Source: Deinococcus aerolatus (GTDB taxonomy: Bacteria > Deinococcota > Deinococci > Deinococcales > Deinococcaceae). Taken from it: a DNA stretch of 64,000 bases. Below, in pieces: positions 54,267 to 64,000 of this stretch. The stretch covers positions 1 through 64,000 of the forward strand of contig NZ_BMOL01000004.1 in assembly GCF_014647055.1 (NCBI RefSeq). The letters run 5' to 3'. The position numbers and the translations under genes are program-made. Below the pieces are notes generated by a model, which did no database searches, was not told where the DNA came from, and saw only the letters and a list, made by a program, of their open reading frames with translations. The stretch's first letter is position 1. Each line of letters begins with the position of its first letter.

Positions 54267-55751
54267 ATGGATCCGGATGCATATAGAAGTCAGCTAACAT
54301 CAATGCTTACTCGTGCCGGAGGTCTACCCTATTTATTCGTGGGATCTGGAATGTCCATCAGATATCTAGGCCTAGAAAGCTGGAGCGGACTGCTACAAAA
54401 ATTTGCAAGCGAATCTAGCAATGTTCTAGACTATTACAAAGTCAGAACTCAGCTAAAAGATGACGATGAGCAGATCCTGTCAATGCCTATGACGGGAACT
54501 CTTGTAGCAAGCGACTTTACCGATGTTTGGTTCAGAAGTCCAAAATATGAAGCACAAAGAGAAAAGTATCTCGGCCGTGCGGGTTTTAGAGAAGCTCCAA
54601 TAAAAATTGCAATTAGTGAGTACATGTCAGAAAAAACTCTAGATGAGTCATCGCTTTCGGATGACCTAGCAACAGAAATTAACTTCCTCAAATCAGCGAG
54701 GGCACGAGGAATCATCACCACAAATTACGACACTCTCATGGAGCAGGTGTTTCCTAATTTTACCCCTTACGTCGGACAAAACGACTTGATTACTAGTCAG
54801 CTGACTTTAGTCAGAGACATTTATAAGATACACGGAAGCATCGAGGATCCAAGCTCAATAGTTCTAACTTATGAAGACTATAAGAAATTTCTTGGTATTA
54901 ACAAATATTTAGTAGCCAAAATCATGACTATCTTCGTTGAGAACCCTATAATATTTTTTGGCTATAGCATTGGAGACTATAATGTTCAGGCTATCCTTTC
55001 AGATATTATGAAAATAGCCAAGGATCGCGATTTTATCACAGAAAAAATAAGAGATAAGATATTTATTTTTGAGTGGGATGAAAGCCTTACCGCCCCCGAA
55101 ATATCTAAAACCTATAAAAATATTCTTGATGTTCAATTGCCAGTTAATATAGTAAGAGTACCAAATTATATCGATACGTTCCAAGTTTTATCCGAGCTGC
55201 CTGAAATTATCCCCCAAGCCGTACTAAAATACGTATTACAAAACCTTTATGAGATCAAAAGCCAAGCAAGTGGCAACGATCCCGAAAGGAAGATTGTTCT
55301 TCTTGACCAAGAAAGTTACTCCGAAGACAGTATTGACAATCTGGAGATTGTTATTGGGTTCGGAATTAAGGAAAAAATTTCTATCAATAAACGAGGCTAC
55401 TCAGGGCTCGAGATCAGAGATGCATTACATGATATTATAGACGATTCGCTCATCGAACAGGGATACAAGCCAGAAGAGATACTTTCTGAATTTATAGATG
55501 ATAGATTTGACTCTCTTACGTATGTTCCAATATGTAAGTATCTCCATTTATCGGGCCGTTTTGAGAAGCCAAATCCTTTTGAAGGGATTGAGGGCGTCAG
55601 AAAGATATATAATAGAATTACGCGCGAGCAAGGATACTCTCGTTACTATACTTCTGCCGCCACTGCAAGAAAAGAGAAGATGAGACTTTATCCCACCTTC
55701 TCCTCTTTTATAGCTATGCCGTATTGGATAGTGAATTTGCGCACAATTTAA
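54267..55751 (+). CDS. SIR2-domain protein, presumed NAD-consuming defence effector
   Basis: 494 residues as read in one frame. SIR2-like domain (about 20-270): FVGSGMSIRYLGLESW (NAD loop), GIITTNYDTLMEQVFP (Asn of TTNYD), IYKIHGSIEDPSSIVLTYED (catalytic-type His), PIIFFGYSIGDYNVQAIL. The rest (about 270-494) has no recognised domain. Many bacterial SIR2 proteins of this build deplete NAD+ upon phage infection. The last ~20 residues appear to be out of frame: the continuation is encoded in frame +2 (see 55676-55918). Very AT-rich, unlike neighbours. TATACT (54255-54260) ends 6 bases before ATG. Confidence 0.85.
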   Translation: MDPDAYRSQLTSMLTRAGGLPYLFVGSGMSIRYLGLESWSGLLQKFASESSNVLDYYKVRTQLKDDDEQILSMPMTGTLVASDFTDVWFRSPKYEAQREKYLGRAGFREAPIKIAISEYMSEKTLDESSLSDDLATEINFLKSARARGIITTNYDTLMEQVFPNFTPYVGQNDLITSQLTLVRDIYKIHGSIEDPSSIVLTYEDYKKFLGINKYLVAKIMTIFVENPIIFFGYSIGDYNVQAILSDIMKIAKDRDFITEKIRDKIFIFEWDESLTAPEISKTYKNILDVQLPVNIVRVPNYIDTFQVLSELPEIIPQAVLKYVLQNLYEIKSQASGNDPERKIVLLDQESYSEDSIDNLEIVIGFGIKEKISINKRGYSGLEIRDALHDIIDDSLIEQGYKPEEILSEFIDDRFDSLTYVPICKYLHLSGRFEKPNPFEGIEGVRKIYNRITREQGYSRYYTSAATARKEKMRLYPTFSSFIAMPYWIVNLRTI

Positions 55752-55918
55752 GTGCATTCATTGAAGTGCATGGCGAAACAGCAATCGACTTAACCCTCTT
55801 GAAAGATTTCTACAGGTACAATCTAGCATCTGGAGATTTTGATAAACTACCAGCGGTATATAAACCGAAGCTTATATGCATGTTTGATAAGATGGCCTAC
55901 GGTAGAAAGGTTTCATAG
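55676..55918 (+). pseudogene. C-terminal tail of the SIR2 protein in the -1 frame
   Basis: After AATARKE the in-frame reading gives an atypical end. The -1 frame gives a protein-like continuation (DETLSHLLLFYSYAVLDSEF, then AHNLSAFIEVHGETAIDLTL, then PAVYKPKLICMFDKMAYGRK) to TAG 55916-55918. Joined, the protein would have about 550 residues. The switch point is in the A-rich GCAAGAAAAGAGAAGATG (about 55665-55682). It may be a one-base deletion, a sequencing error or programmed frameshifting. Confidence 0.7.
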
Positions 55919-55930
55919 TTAATGCACCCA

Positions 55931-55970
55931 GGCTATCAAAAAGCAAGCTTGCTGGCACTTTTTAATAGCC
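55931..55970. terminator. bidirectional terminator between SIR2 and PEGA genes
   Basis: GGCTAT-c-AAAAAG pairs with CTTTTT-a-ATAGCC across a 14-base loop that itself contains GCAAGCTTGC. T-runs are available on both strands, as expected between convergent genes. Confidence 0.75.
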
Positions 55971-55990
55971 TTCTGCACACCGTGTGGGGA

Positions 55991-56596
55991 CTACTGCCGC
56001 AGGGTCACTTCGAGCTGCTGAGACTCCAAGTCGTACTCGCACAGGAACTCGGTCCTGAGCATCGCCCCGAAGCTGTTCTGGCTGTCCACCCACCCTGACC
56101 AGTCTTTGTTGCCGTTCTCGTAGGTGGTGATCGCCGCTGCGGCTTCCATCGTGCCTGGGAATTTCGCCGTTGAGGGAGATTTGAGGCGCGAGCGGACGAG
56201 GTTCTCGCACTTCACGAGCATCGTGCCGTCATCCAGTTCCTTAGCGGCACGAGCTGCCTTGGCCTGCGCTACAGCCTGTGCAGCCGCAGCGTCACGGGCT
56301 TTTCGCGCTTCTGCTGCTTTCTGCGCGGCGATCTCCTCAGCCGTGATCTGCTTCAGGTCGATCGTCACAGCTTTTTGCTGCTCAGCGTCGAATTTCACGG
56401 ACTCCGAGTGATAGCCCGCTGCGCTCGCTTCGACGGTATACGTCAGATCGTTCAGCGGCAGCTTCACAGGTGACTGTGTGAACGTCTGCCCGTCCACCTT
56501 CACAGTGGCGTTGGCTGGCGTCACCGTGATAGTCACCTCGCTTTCAGGCATCAGCGCCCCGCCTATCGCCGTCACGATGAACCCGCCGACCAACAA
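55991..56596 (-). CDS. PEGA-domain membrane-anchored protein, probably 5'-truncated
   Basis: Up to 201 residues. It opens with a hydrophobic segment ([17 protein letters not shown]), then a PEGA domain (about 20-85: [37 protein letters not shown]), an Ala/Lys-rich coiled coil (about 90-135: [20 protein letters not shown]) and a C-terminal globular part ([40 protein letters not shown]). No ATG or GTG start is available: only TTG at 56594-56596, and the frame stays open back to the ppsA stop codon. The membrane segment usually follows a cytoplasmic N-terminus, so the gene seems cut at the island edge. Confidence 0.6.
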   Translation of the reverse strand: MLVGGFIVTAIGGALMPESEVTITVTPANATVKVDGQTFTQSPVKLPLNDLTYTVEASAAGYHSESVKFDAEQQKAVTIDLKQITAEEIAAQKAAEARKARDAAAAQAVAQAKAARAAKELDDGTMLVKCENLVRSRLKSPSTAKFPGTMEAAAAITTYENGNKDWSGWVDSQNSFGAMLRTEFLCEYDLESQQLEVTLRQ

Positions 56597-56635
56597 GCCT
56601 ACATGGGGACAGGGGAGACCCTGTTGCCGGACCCA

Positions 56636-59008
<2,373 letters not shown>

Positions 59009-59157
59009 GGGTTTTCTCCGTTGGTGTGGGGAAGAACGTGCGGGGGAAGGCTGGATTAGTGTTGGGGAACCCCCACAGTTTAGCGGGTCGGCCAGTCCTG
59101 GGCGCAGGCTGTTCCGCTGAGGGAGACACCCGGCCACGAACGTGTCACCCTGGGGCC

Positions 59158-59979
59158 ATGCCCACCCCACCACCGCCCACCCGCCCGGTGCTGATCGTCA
59201 GTGACCACACTGGCCTGACCGCCGACAACATTGCCCGCGCGCTTCTGTCGCACTTCCCGGGGCAGCCGCTGCGCTACGTCGCGCGGCCCTTCACGGCGGA
59301 CGTGGCGGCGGCGCGGGCCGTGGCGCAGGAGGTCAGGGCGATGAGCGAGGCCGGGCAGCGCCCGATTCTCTTTACCACCGTGACCCAGCCGGAGGTGCTG
59401 GCCGAATTGCAGGCCGCCCCCGCCCGCCTGTTCGACCTGCTGACCCCCGGCATCAATGAGCTGGAGGCCGAGCTGGGGCAGACGGCGGCGCGTACAGTGG
59501 GCGGCTACCACGACATGCACGACACCGGCGCATACCTGGGCCGCATGGAGGCGCTGGATTTTGCCCTGGCCACCGACGACGGCGTGGGGGACCGGCAGTA
59601 CGGGCTGGCCGACGTGATTCTGGTGGGCGTCAGCCGGGTGGGCAAGACCCCCACCAGCCTGTTTCTGGCCTTGCAGCACGGCATTCGCGCCAGCAACTAC
59701 CCGCTGGCCGAGGACGATTTTGAACGCGAGAGCCTGCCTCAGCCGCTGGCGGCCCACCGCGACAAGCTTTACGGCCTGACCATCGATCCGCGAAGGTTGC
59801 ACGCCATCCGCACCCAGCGCAAGGCGGGCAGCCGCTACGCCAGTCCCGAGCAGTGCGAGTTCGAGGTCCGCCGCGCCGAACGGCTGTTTCAGCGGGTGGG
59901 CCTGCCGGTGCGCGACACCACCAGCACCAGCGTCGAGGAGATCGCGGCAGGCATCCTGAGCGCGTTGCGGCGGCGCTAA
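59158..59979 (+). CDS. ppsR: PEP synthase regulatory kinase/pyrophosphorylase (DUF299)
   Basis: 273 residues. PSRP-type bifunctional enzyme that inactivates PpsA by ADP-dependent threonine phosphorylation and reactivates it by Pi-dependent dephosphorylation. Features: [55 protein letters not shown]-loop [19 protein letters not shown] (near 157) and [14 protein letters not shown]. Start ATG 59158 with CACCCT six bases upstream. Divergent ppsA makes the functional pairing clear. Confidence 0.94.
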   Translation: MPTPPPPTRPVLIVSDHTGLTADNIARALLSHFPGQPLRYVARPFTADVAAARAVAQEVRAMSEAGQRPILFTTVTQPEVLAELQAAPARLFDLLTPGINELEAELGQTAARTVGGYHDMHDTGAYLGRMEALDFALATDDGVGDRQYGLADVILVGVSRVGKTPTSLFLALQHGIRASNYPLAEDDFERESLPQPLAAHRDKLYGLTIDPRRLHAIRTQRKAGSRYASPEQCEFEVRRAERLFQRVGLPVRDTTSTSVEEIAAGILSALRRR

Positions 59980-59993
59980 AACTGGCAGCGGTT

Positions 59994-60770
59994 TCACCCC
60001 TTCGCCGCAGCCCTGCCCCTGACAAATGCCCGGAACCCGCTGGGCGTCAGGCCCACCGCGCCCTTGAACGCGCGGGCAAAGGCGCTGTGGTCAAAGTAGC
60101 CGCAGTCCACGGCGATCTGCGCCACCAACAGCTCGGTGCGGGCCAGCAGGGCCGTGGCGGCCTCGATGCGGGTGCGGGTGAGCAGTTGCGAGGGCGTCAG
60201 GCCGTACACCCGCCGGACCTGGCGCTCGAAGGTGCTGACGCTCAGGCCGGCGGCGCGGGCCAGGTCCGGCACGGTCAGCGGCGCGGCGTATCCGGTTTCT
60301 ATCCGGGCGGTGGCGGCGGCCAGCCCCCGGGCCGAGGCGTGGGAGCGTGGCAGGTGCAGATCGCGCGACAGCCCCAGCAGGCCCGCCGGGGCGCGGGGGT
60401 CCCCCAGCGTGCGTTTGGTGGTCAGGCACCAGCCCGCCTTGCCGCCGGGATACAGGTGCAGTTCCAGGTGTTCGGTCAGGGTGCGGCCCGCCAGAACCGC
60501 CGTGTCCTGCTGGCTGTAGGCGTTCCCTAGCGACGCCGGAAAGACCTCGCTGGCGCGCAGGCCAAGGACGGCGGAGGCCGGACGGCTCAGCCGATCCAGC
60601 AGCGTGCGGTTGGCATACAGGTAGCGGCCCTGTGCATCTTTCACGAAGGTCACGGTGTCGGGCAGATAGTCCAGGACGTCCAGCAGCGCGTCCAGACCTA
60701 GCTGCCGGATCGCCTCTGGCAGTGTGCTGGGCCGTTGCGCGTTGCTGGCGGCAGGGGAGAACACGGGCAT
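59994..60770 (-). CDS. PAS-AraC family transcriptional regulator
   Basis: 258 residues. N-terminal PAS domain (about 25-125: [54 protein letters not shown]), then a C-terminal AraC/XylS double helix-turn-helix (about 155-255: [54 protein letters not shown]). Start ATG 60770 with CACAAT five bases upstream. Divergent from the hydroxyproline operon, which it most likely controls. A PAS sensor is unusual here; its ligand is unknown. Confidence 0.88.
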   Translation of the reverse strand: MPVFSPAASNAQRPSTLPEAIRQLGLDALLDVLDYLPDTVTFVKDAQGRYLYANRTLLDRLSRPASAVLGLRASEVFPASLGNAYSQQDTAVLAGRTLTEHLELHLYPGGKAGWCLTTKRTLGDPRAPAGLLGLSRDLHLPRSHASARGLAAATARIETGYAAPLTVPDLARAAGLSVSTFERQVRRVYGLTPSQLLTRTRIEAATALLARTELLVAQIAVDCGYFDHSAFARAFKGAVGLTPSGFRAFVRGRAAAKG

Positions 60771-60849
60771 ACCCCATTGTGCCGAATTCGGCAGATAGGT
60801 CCGTGAAGTTCGCCAAGACAGATGACCGGCCACGGGCGTAACGTAAGGC

Positions 60850-61815
60850 ATGTCGCCCGCCGCCCTGTCCACGGTCACGCACCGCCTCTCCTTCGTGGAT
60901 TCCCATTCGGCGGGCGAGCCGACCCGCGTGGTGCTGGGCGGCTTTCCGGAGTTGCCGGGCGAGACCCTGGCGCAGCAACGCGAGGCCCTGACGGGTGACT
61001 TTGACCGCTGGCGCACGCTGGTCAACCTGGAGCCGCGCGGCAACGACGTGCTGGTCAGTGCCCTGCTGTTGCCGCCGAAACAGCCGGACTGCGTGACGGG
61101 GGTCATCTACTTCAACAACGCCGGGCCGTTGGGCATGTGCGGGCACGGCACGATGGGCGTGGTGGCGACGCTGGCGTACCTGGGGCGCATCGGCCCTGGC
61201 GATCACCGCATCGAGACCCCGGTGGGCGTGGTGACCGCCACCCTGCACGGCGATGGCCGCGTCAGCGTGGCGAACGTGCCTGCCTTTCGGCACCTGCAGG
61301 ACGTGGCTGTGACCGTGGAGGGACTGGGCGAGGTGCGCGGCGACGTGGCCTGGGGCGGCAACTGGTTCTATCTGGTGGACGTGGGTGCTCGGGCGTTGAC
61401 CATGGGTGACCTCCCGGACCTGACCGACGAGACGCTGCGAATTCGTCAGGCATTGCAAGCAGCAGGCATCACCGGAAAGGACGGCGCGGAGATCGACCAC
61501 ATCGAACTGTTCAGCCATGCGGGCGGGGTCCAGCGCAATTTCGTGATGTGCCCGGGCGGCGCGTATGACCGCAGCCCCTGCGGCACCGGCACCAGCGCCA
61601 AGCTGGCGTGTCTGGCCGCAGATGGCAGGCTGGAACCCGGACAGATCTGGCGGCAGGAAAGCGTGATCGGCAGCGTGTTCGAGGGGCAGTATTCGCTGCA
61701 CGCTGGGCAGGTGCATCCGGTCATCACCGGGCGGGCCTTCGTCACCATGCAGGGCGAACTGCTTGTTCAGCCGGGCGATCCCTTCGCCTGGGGCATCCGG
61801 CCAGGGGAGGGGTGA
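60850..61815 (+). CDS. 4-hydroxyproline 2-epimerase (proline racemase family)
   Basis: 321 residues. Epimerises trans-4-hydroxy-L-proline to cis-4-hydroxy-D-proline by a two-base mechanism. Both catalytic cysteines are present: NNAGPLGMCGHGTMG (Cys97) and YDRSPCGTGTSAKLA (near 243). That pattern separates true epimerases from the Cys-to-Thr dehydratases; epimerase versus proline racemase is decided here mainly by the operon. TAACGT (60839-60844) ends 5 bases before ATG. The stop overlaps the next GTG. Confidence 0.9.
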   Translation: MSPAALSTVTHRLSFVDSHSAGEPTRVVLGGFPELPGETLAQQREALTGDFDRWRTLVNLEPRGNDVLVSALLLPPKQPDCVTGVIYFNNAGPLGMCGHGTMGVVATLAYLGRIGPGDHRIETPVGVVTATLHGDGRVSVANVPAFRHLQDVAVTVEGLGEVRGDVAWGGNWFYLVDVGARALTMGDLPDLTDETLRIRQALQAAGITGKDGAEIDHIELFSHAGGVQRNFVMCPGGAYDRSPCGTGTSAKLACLAADGRLEPGQIWRQESVIGSVFEGQYSLHAGQVHPVITGRAFVTMQGELLVQPGDPFAWGIRPGEG

Positions 61816-62930
61816 GCGCCCTGCACGCTGTGGTGATCGGGGGCGGCATGGTGGGCGCAGCCTGCGCGGACGCCCTGGCGCGGCAAGGCGCGCGGGTGAC
61901 GGTGCTGGAGCCGGGGCCGGTGGGCGGCGGCGCGACGGCGGCGGGCATGGGCCACCTGGTGGTGATGGACGACAGTCCCGCGCAACTGGCCCTGACCGCC
62001 CATAGCCTGGAACTGTGGGAGATGCTGGCGCGGGACCTGCCCCCCCAGGCCGATCACCGCGCCTGTGGCACGCTGTGGGTGGCGAGTGACGATGAGGAAC
62101 TGGCGGCAGTGGAACCCAAACGGCAGGCATATCTGGCCGCAGGTCGGGAGGCAACGCTGCTTGACGCCGCCGAACTGGCCTGCGCCGAACCCGGACTGCG
62201 CCCTGGACTGGCCGGAGCATTGCGCGTGCCGGGGGACAGCGTGGTGTATGCCCCGGTGGCCGCCCAGTTCCTGCTGACGCGCGCGGGGGCCACCGTGCGG
62301 CCCGAGAAGGTCGCGGCATTGATCGACGGGGGCGTACGGTTAGACGGCGGCGAAATCCTGCATGCCGACGTGGTGGTGGTGGCGAACGGCATCGGGGCGG
62401 CGGCACTGCTGCCCGAGCTGCCCCTGCGCCAGCGCAAGGGCCACCTGCTGATCACCGAACGCGGCGCCCCGCAGGTCAACCACCAGCTGGTCGAACTGGG
62501 CTACCTGAAAAGCGCCCACGGCGGCGACGGGGACAGCGTGGCCTTCAACGTGCAGCCGCGCCCCACCGGGCAACTGCTGGTCGGCTCCAGCCGTCAGTTC
62601 GGGCAGCCGGAGCGCAGCATCGACTGGCCGCTGCTGCGCCGGATGCTGCGCCGCGCCGCCGGGTTTCTGCCTGCGCTGGCGCAGACCTCCGCCCTGCGGG
62701 TGTGGACGGGGCAGCGCTGCGCGACACCTGATCATCTGCCGCTGGTTGGGCCGCATCCGTTTCTCAGCGGCGTGTTTCTCGCCACGGGTCACGAGGGGCT
62801 GGGCATCACCACCGCGCTGGGCACGGCGGAGCTGCTGTCGGCACACCTGTTTGGAACCCCCTCTGCATTGCTGGCCCACGACTTCACTCCAATGCGCTTT
62901 GGGCGCGTCCCGGAGGCCGTCCATGCCTGA
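61812..62930 (+). CDS. D-hydroxyproline dehydrogenase, FAD subunit (DadA-like)
   Basis: 372 residues from GTG 61812, which overlaps the epimerase stop. DAO-type flavoprotein: AVVIGGGMVGAACADALARQ (dinucleotide fold), VLEPGPVGGGATAAGMGHLV, DVVVVANGIGAAALLPELPL, PDHLPLVGPHPFLSGVFLAT and HEGLGITTALGTAELLSAH. With the next two products it would form the three-part enzyme oxidising cis-4-hydroxy-D-proline to a pyrroline carboxylate. Confidence 0.9.
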   Translation: MSALHAVVIGGGMVGAACADALARQGARVTVLEPGPVGGGATAAGMGHLVVMDDSPAQLALTAHSLELWEMLARDLPPQADHRACGTLWVASDDEELAAVEPKRQAYLAAGREATLLDAAELACAEPGLRPGLAGALRVPGDSVVYAPVAAQFLLTRAGATVRPEKVAALIDGGVRLDGGEILHADVVVVANGIGAAALLPELPLRQRKGHLLITERGAPQVNHQLVELGYLKSAHGGDGDSVAFNVQPRPTGQLLVGSSRQFGQPERSIDWPLLRRMLRRAAGFLPALAQTSALRVWTGQRCATPDHLPLVGPHPFLSGVFLATGHEGLGITTALGTAELLSAHLFGTPSALLAHDFTPMRFGRVPEAVHA

Positions 62931-63177
62931 GCTGACGCTGGAGGGGATGCGGGTCACCGCCCGGCCCGGAACCACCGTGCTGGCCGCCCTTCAGAACGCG
63001 GGCCTCTCGCCGCTGCGCTTCAGCCTCGGCGGCGAAAGTCGCGGGGCGCTGTGTGGCATGGGCAGCTGTGCCGAATGCCGCGCGGTGGTGGACGGCCTGA
63101 CCGTGCGAACGTGCCTGACCCCCGTGCGGGACGGTCAGGACGTGCGCCGCCTGCTGGAGGTGAGCCGTGAAGACTGA
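62923..63177 (+). CDS. (2Fe-2S) subunit of D-hydroxyproline dehydrogenase
   Basis: 84 residues. Small ferredoxin-like protein with the cluster cysteines in GALCGMGSCAECRAVVDGL and a fourth Cys in VRTCLTPV. It overlaps the upstream gene by 8 bases and the downstream one by 11. In characterised hydroxyproline dehydrogenases a protein of this size passes electrons between the two flavin subunits. Confidence 0.9.
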   Translation: MPELTLEGMRVTARPGTTVLAALQNAGLSPLRFSLGGESRGALCGMGSCAECRAVVDGLTVRTCLTPVRDGQDVRRLLEVSRED

Positions 63178-64000
63178 CCTGTGGGACGCCGTGGTGGTGG
63201 GCGCTGGGCCCGCCGGACTGATGTCAGCGCTCACGACGGCCCAGGGTGGCCTGGGCGTCCTGCTGCTGGACGCCCAGCCGGGTCCCGGCGGGCAGATCTG
63301 GCGCGGCGCGGCGGCGGGTCAGAAGGGGGCTGCGGGCGAGCTGCTGCGTGCGGTAGCGACCCATCCCGCCATCACCGTTCTGGGCGGCGCGGAGGTCATC
63401 GCGGCGGAGGCAGGTGGGCGGACACACACGTTGACCGTCACCTCTGCGGCGGGGCTGCGGCAGATTCACGCTTCACGAATCATTCTCGCCACCGGGGCCA
63501 CCGAACGCTTCCTGCCCTTCGACGGCTGGACGCTGCCCGGCGTCGTCGGCGCGGGCGGGCTGCAGGCCATGAGCAAGGGAGGGCTGGACGTGCGCGGCCG
63601 GCGGGTGGTGGTGGCCGGATCGGGGCCGCTGCTGCTGGCGGTAGCGGCGGGCCTGCGGCACAAGGGAGCGCGGGTGCTGGCGGTGGCTGAACAGGCGGGT
63701 TTACCGGCGGTGGCCGCCTTCGGCGTGGCGGCGGCGAGGCTGCCCGGCAAATCGCGTGAGGCGCTGGCCCTCGCCGCCGGACTGCTGGGCGTGCCGTACT
63801 GGGCTGGCTGCGCCGTGGTCCGTGCCAGCGGGCAGCATGGGCTCCAGAGCGTGACCCTGCGGCGCGGACGGCGCGAGGTCACCCTGGACTGCGACTACTT
63901 GGCCGTCGGCTTCGGGCTGGTGCCAGACACCCGCGTGGCGGCGCTGCTGGGCTGCCCGCTGGACGGCGCGGGCGCGGTGCACGTCAATGCCTGGCAGGCG
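63167..64000 (+). CDS. FAD/NAD(P)-dependent subunit of D-hydroxyproline dehydrogenase (partial)
   Basis: 278 codons read from GTG 63167 to the window end; about 420-460 residues expected. FAD-binding start DAVVVGAGPAGLMSALTTAQ, LLDAQPGPGGQIWRGAAAG, then IILATGATERFLPFDGW and a second dinucleotide fold RRVVVAGSGPLLLAVAAGLR. This matches the HcnB/OoxA-like alpha subunit of three-part D-amino-acid dehydrogenases. The C-terminal part lies outside the window. Confidence 0.88.
   Translation, partial: MKTDLWDAVVVGAGPAGLMSALTTAQGGLGVLLLDAQPGPGGQIWRGAAAGQKGAAGELLRAVATHPAITVLGGAEVIAAEAGGRTHTLTVTSAAGLRQIHASRIILATGATERFLPFDGWTLPGVVGAGGLQAMSKGGLDVRGRRVVVAGSGPLLLAVAAGLRHKGARVLAVAEQAGLPAVAAFGVAAARLPGKSREALALAAGLLGVPYWAGCAVVRASGQHGLQSVTLRRGRREVTLDCDYLAVGFGLVPDTRVAALLGCPLDGAGAVHVNAWQA

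Larger units (their letters stand above)
51936..56630. mobile_element. tRNA-Lys integrative island with defence-type cargo
   Basis: A block starting at the tRNA-Lys 3' end, containing a tyrosine recombinase, an Abi-alpha gene and a SIR2-domain gene. Base composition drops sharply below the flanking folC and ppsA, most strongly in the SIR2 gene. The right edge is placed near ppsA because the PEGA gene there lacks a normal 5' end. No second copy of the tRNA 3' end was found, so the exact att sites are unknown. No replication, packaging or conjugation gene is present. Confidence 0.65.

Noticed and set aside
56590..56630. Possible attR of the island
   Set aside because: Only six bases (CCTACA) match the tRNA-Lys 3' end; not enough to call an attachment site.
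60839..60851. TTACGT on the minus strand before the hydroxyproline epimerase gene
   Set aside because: Only the left half-site of the RDRM is matched; the bases are better explained as the TAACGT -10 box.

Overview
The window reads as chromosomal DNA of a Deinococcus species. Most of it is GC-rich. It carries a ddrC-like gene behind a radiation/desiccation response motif (RDRM), a gyrB with the same kind of motif, and many genes whose start codon lies 5-9 bases after a TANNNT -10 box with no Shine-Dalgarno sequence. That is the leaderless promoter style known from Deinococcus. Species cannot be fixed from the sequence alone.

Layout. 1-1000: remnant of a SARP/BTAD-type regulator, broken by stops and frameshifts. 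1-19.6 kb: core genes, namely gyrB, an RNase R with very long low-complexity tails, a bifunctional (p)ppGpp synthetase/hydrolase, a PH-domain membrane protein, pdxY, a glycine-rich stress-type protein, a 34-codon gene divergent from a nucleoside hydrolase, a GGDEF protein, ddrC, and two LptF/LptG-family permeases. 19.6-28.9 kb: surface-glycan locus on the minus strand. It has a PglE-like aminotransferase, a PglD-like acetyltransferase, a glycosyltransferase/phosphoglycosyl-transferase fusion, two further glycosyltransferases, a flippase and galE, with an AT-rich gene-less gap at 24.5-25.15 kb. 28.9-33.4 kb: three ion transporters (CPA1 antiporter, ArsB/NhaD family, SulP). 33.6-37.7 kb: a hypothetical gene with an RDRM, an HtrA-like protease, a LexA/CI-type S24 repressor divergent from a small membrane protein across a 22-bp perfect palindrome, a GGCT-like protein and rpsO. 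37.9-43 kb: tRNA-Leu, a GNAT, a nitrilase-family hydrolase, a COG0212-like protein, a DinB-like protein, pilT and argB. 43-48.4 kb: a 1058-residue BTAD/AAA regulator followed by a cupin and an FAD-linked oxidoreductase, with periodic GAACG repeats before the cupin promoter. 48.4-51.8 kb: purE-purK-GNAT and divergent folC. 51.86-56.6 kb: tRNA-Lys followed by a small lower-GC island holding an Abi-alpha (DUF4393) gene, a tyrosine recombinase and a SIR2-domain gene with an apparent -1 frameshift, ending at a PEGA protein that looks 5'-truncated. 56.6-60 kb: ppsA divergent from its regulatory kinase/phosphorylase. 60-64 kb: a PAS-AraC regulator divergent from a trans-4-hydroxy-L-proline catabolic operon that runs off the end.

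How the parts work together. gyrB, ddrC and the hypothetical gene at 33649-34143 share a TTACGTnnnARACAGAA site, so they are probably members of the DdrO/IrrE DNA-damage regulon. The S24 repressor has its own palindrome whose half-sites (TTATGTC) equal the RDRM half-site but are spaced one base wider, which suggests a second, related damage switch. The tRNA-Lys island is the best candidate for an undescribed system: two presumed anti-phage effectors carried with one integrase in under 5 kb. The BTAD regulator with its neighbouring cupin and flavoenzyme, preceded by SARP-style repeats, is a second self-contained unit.
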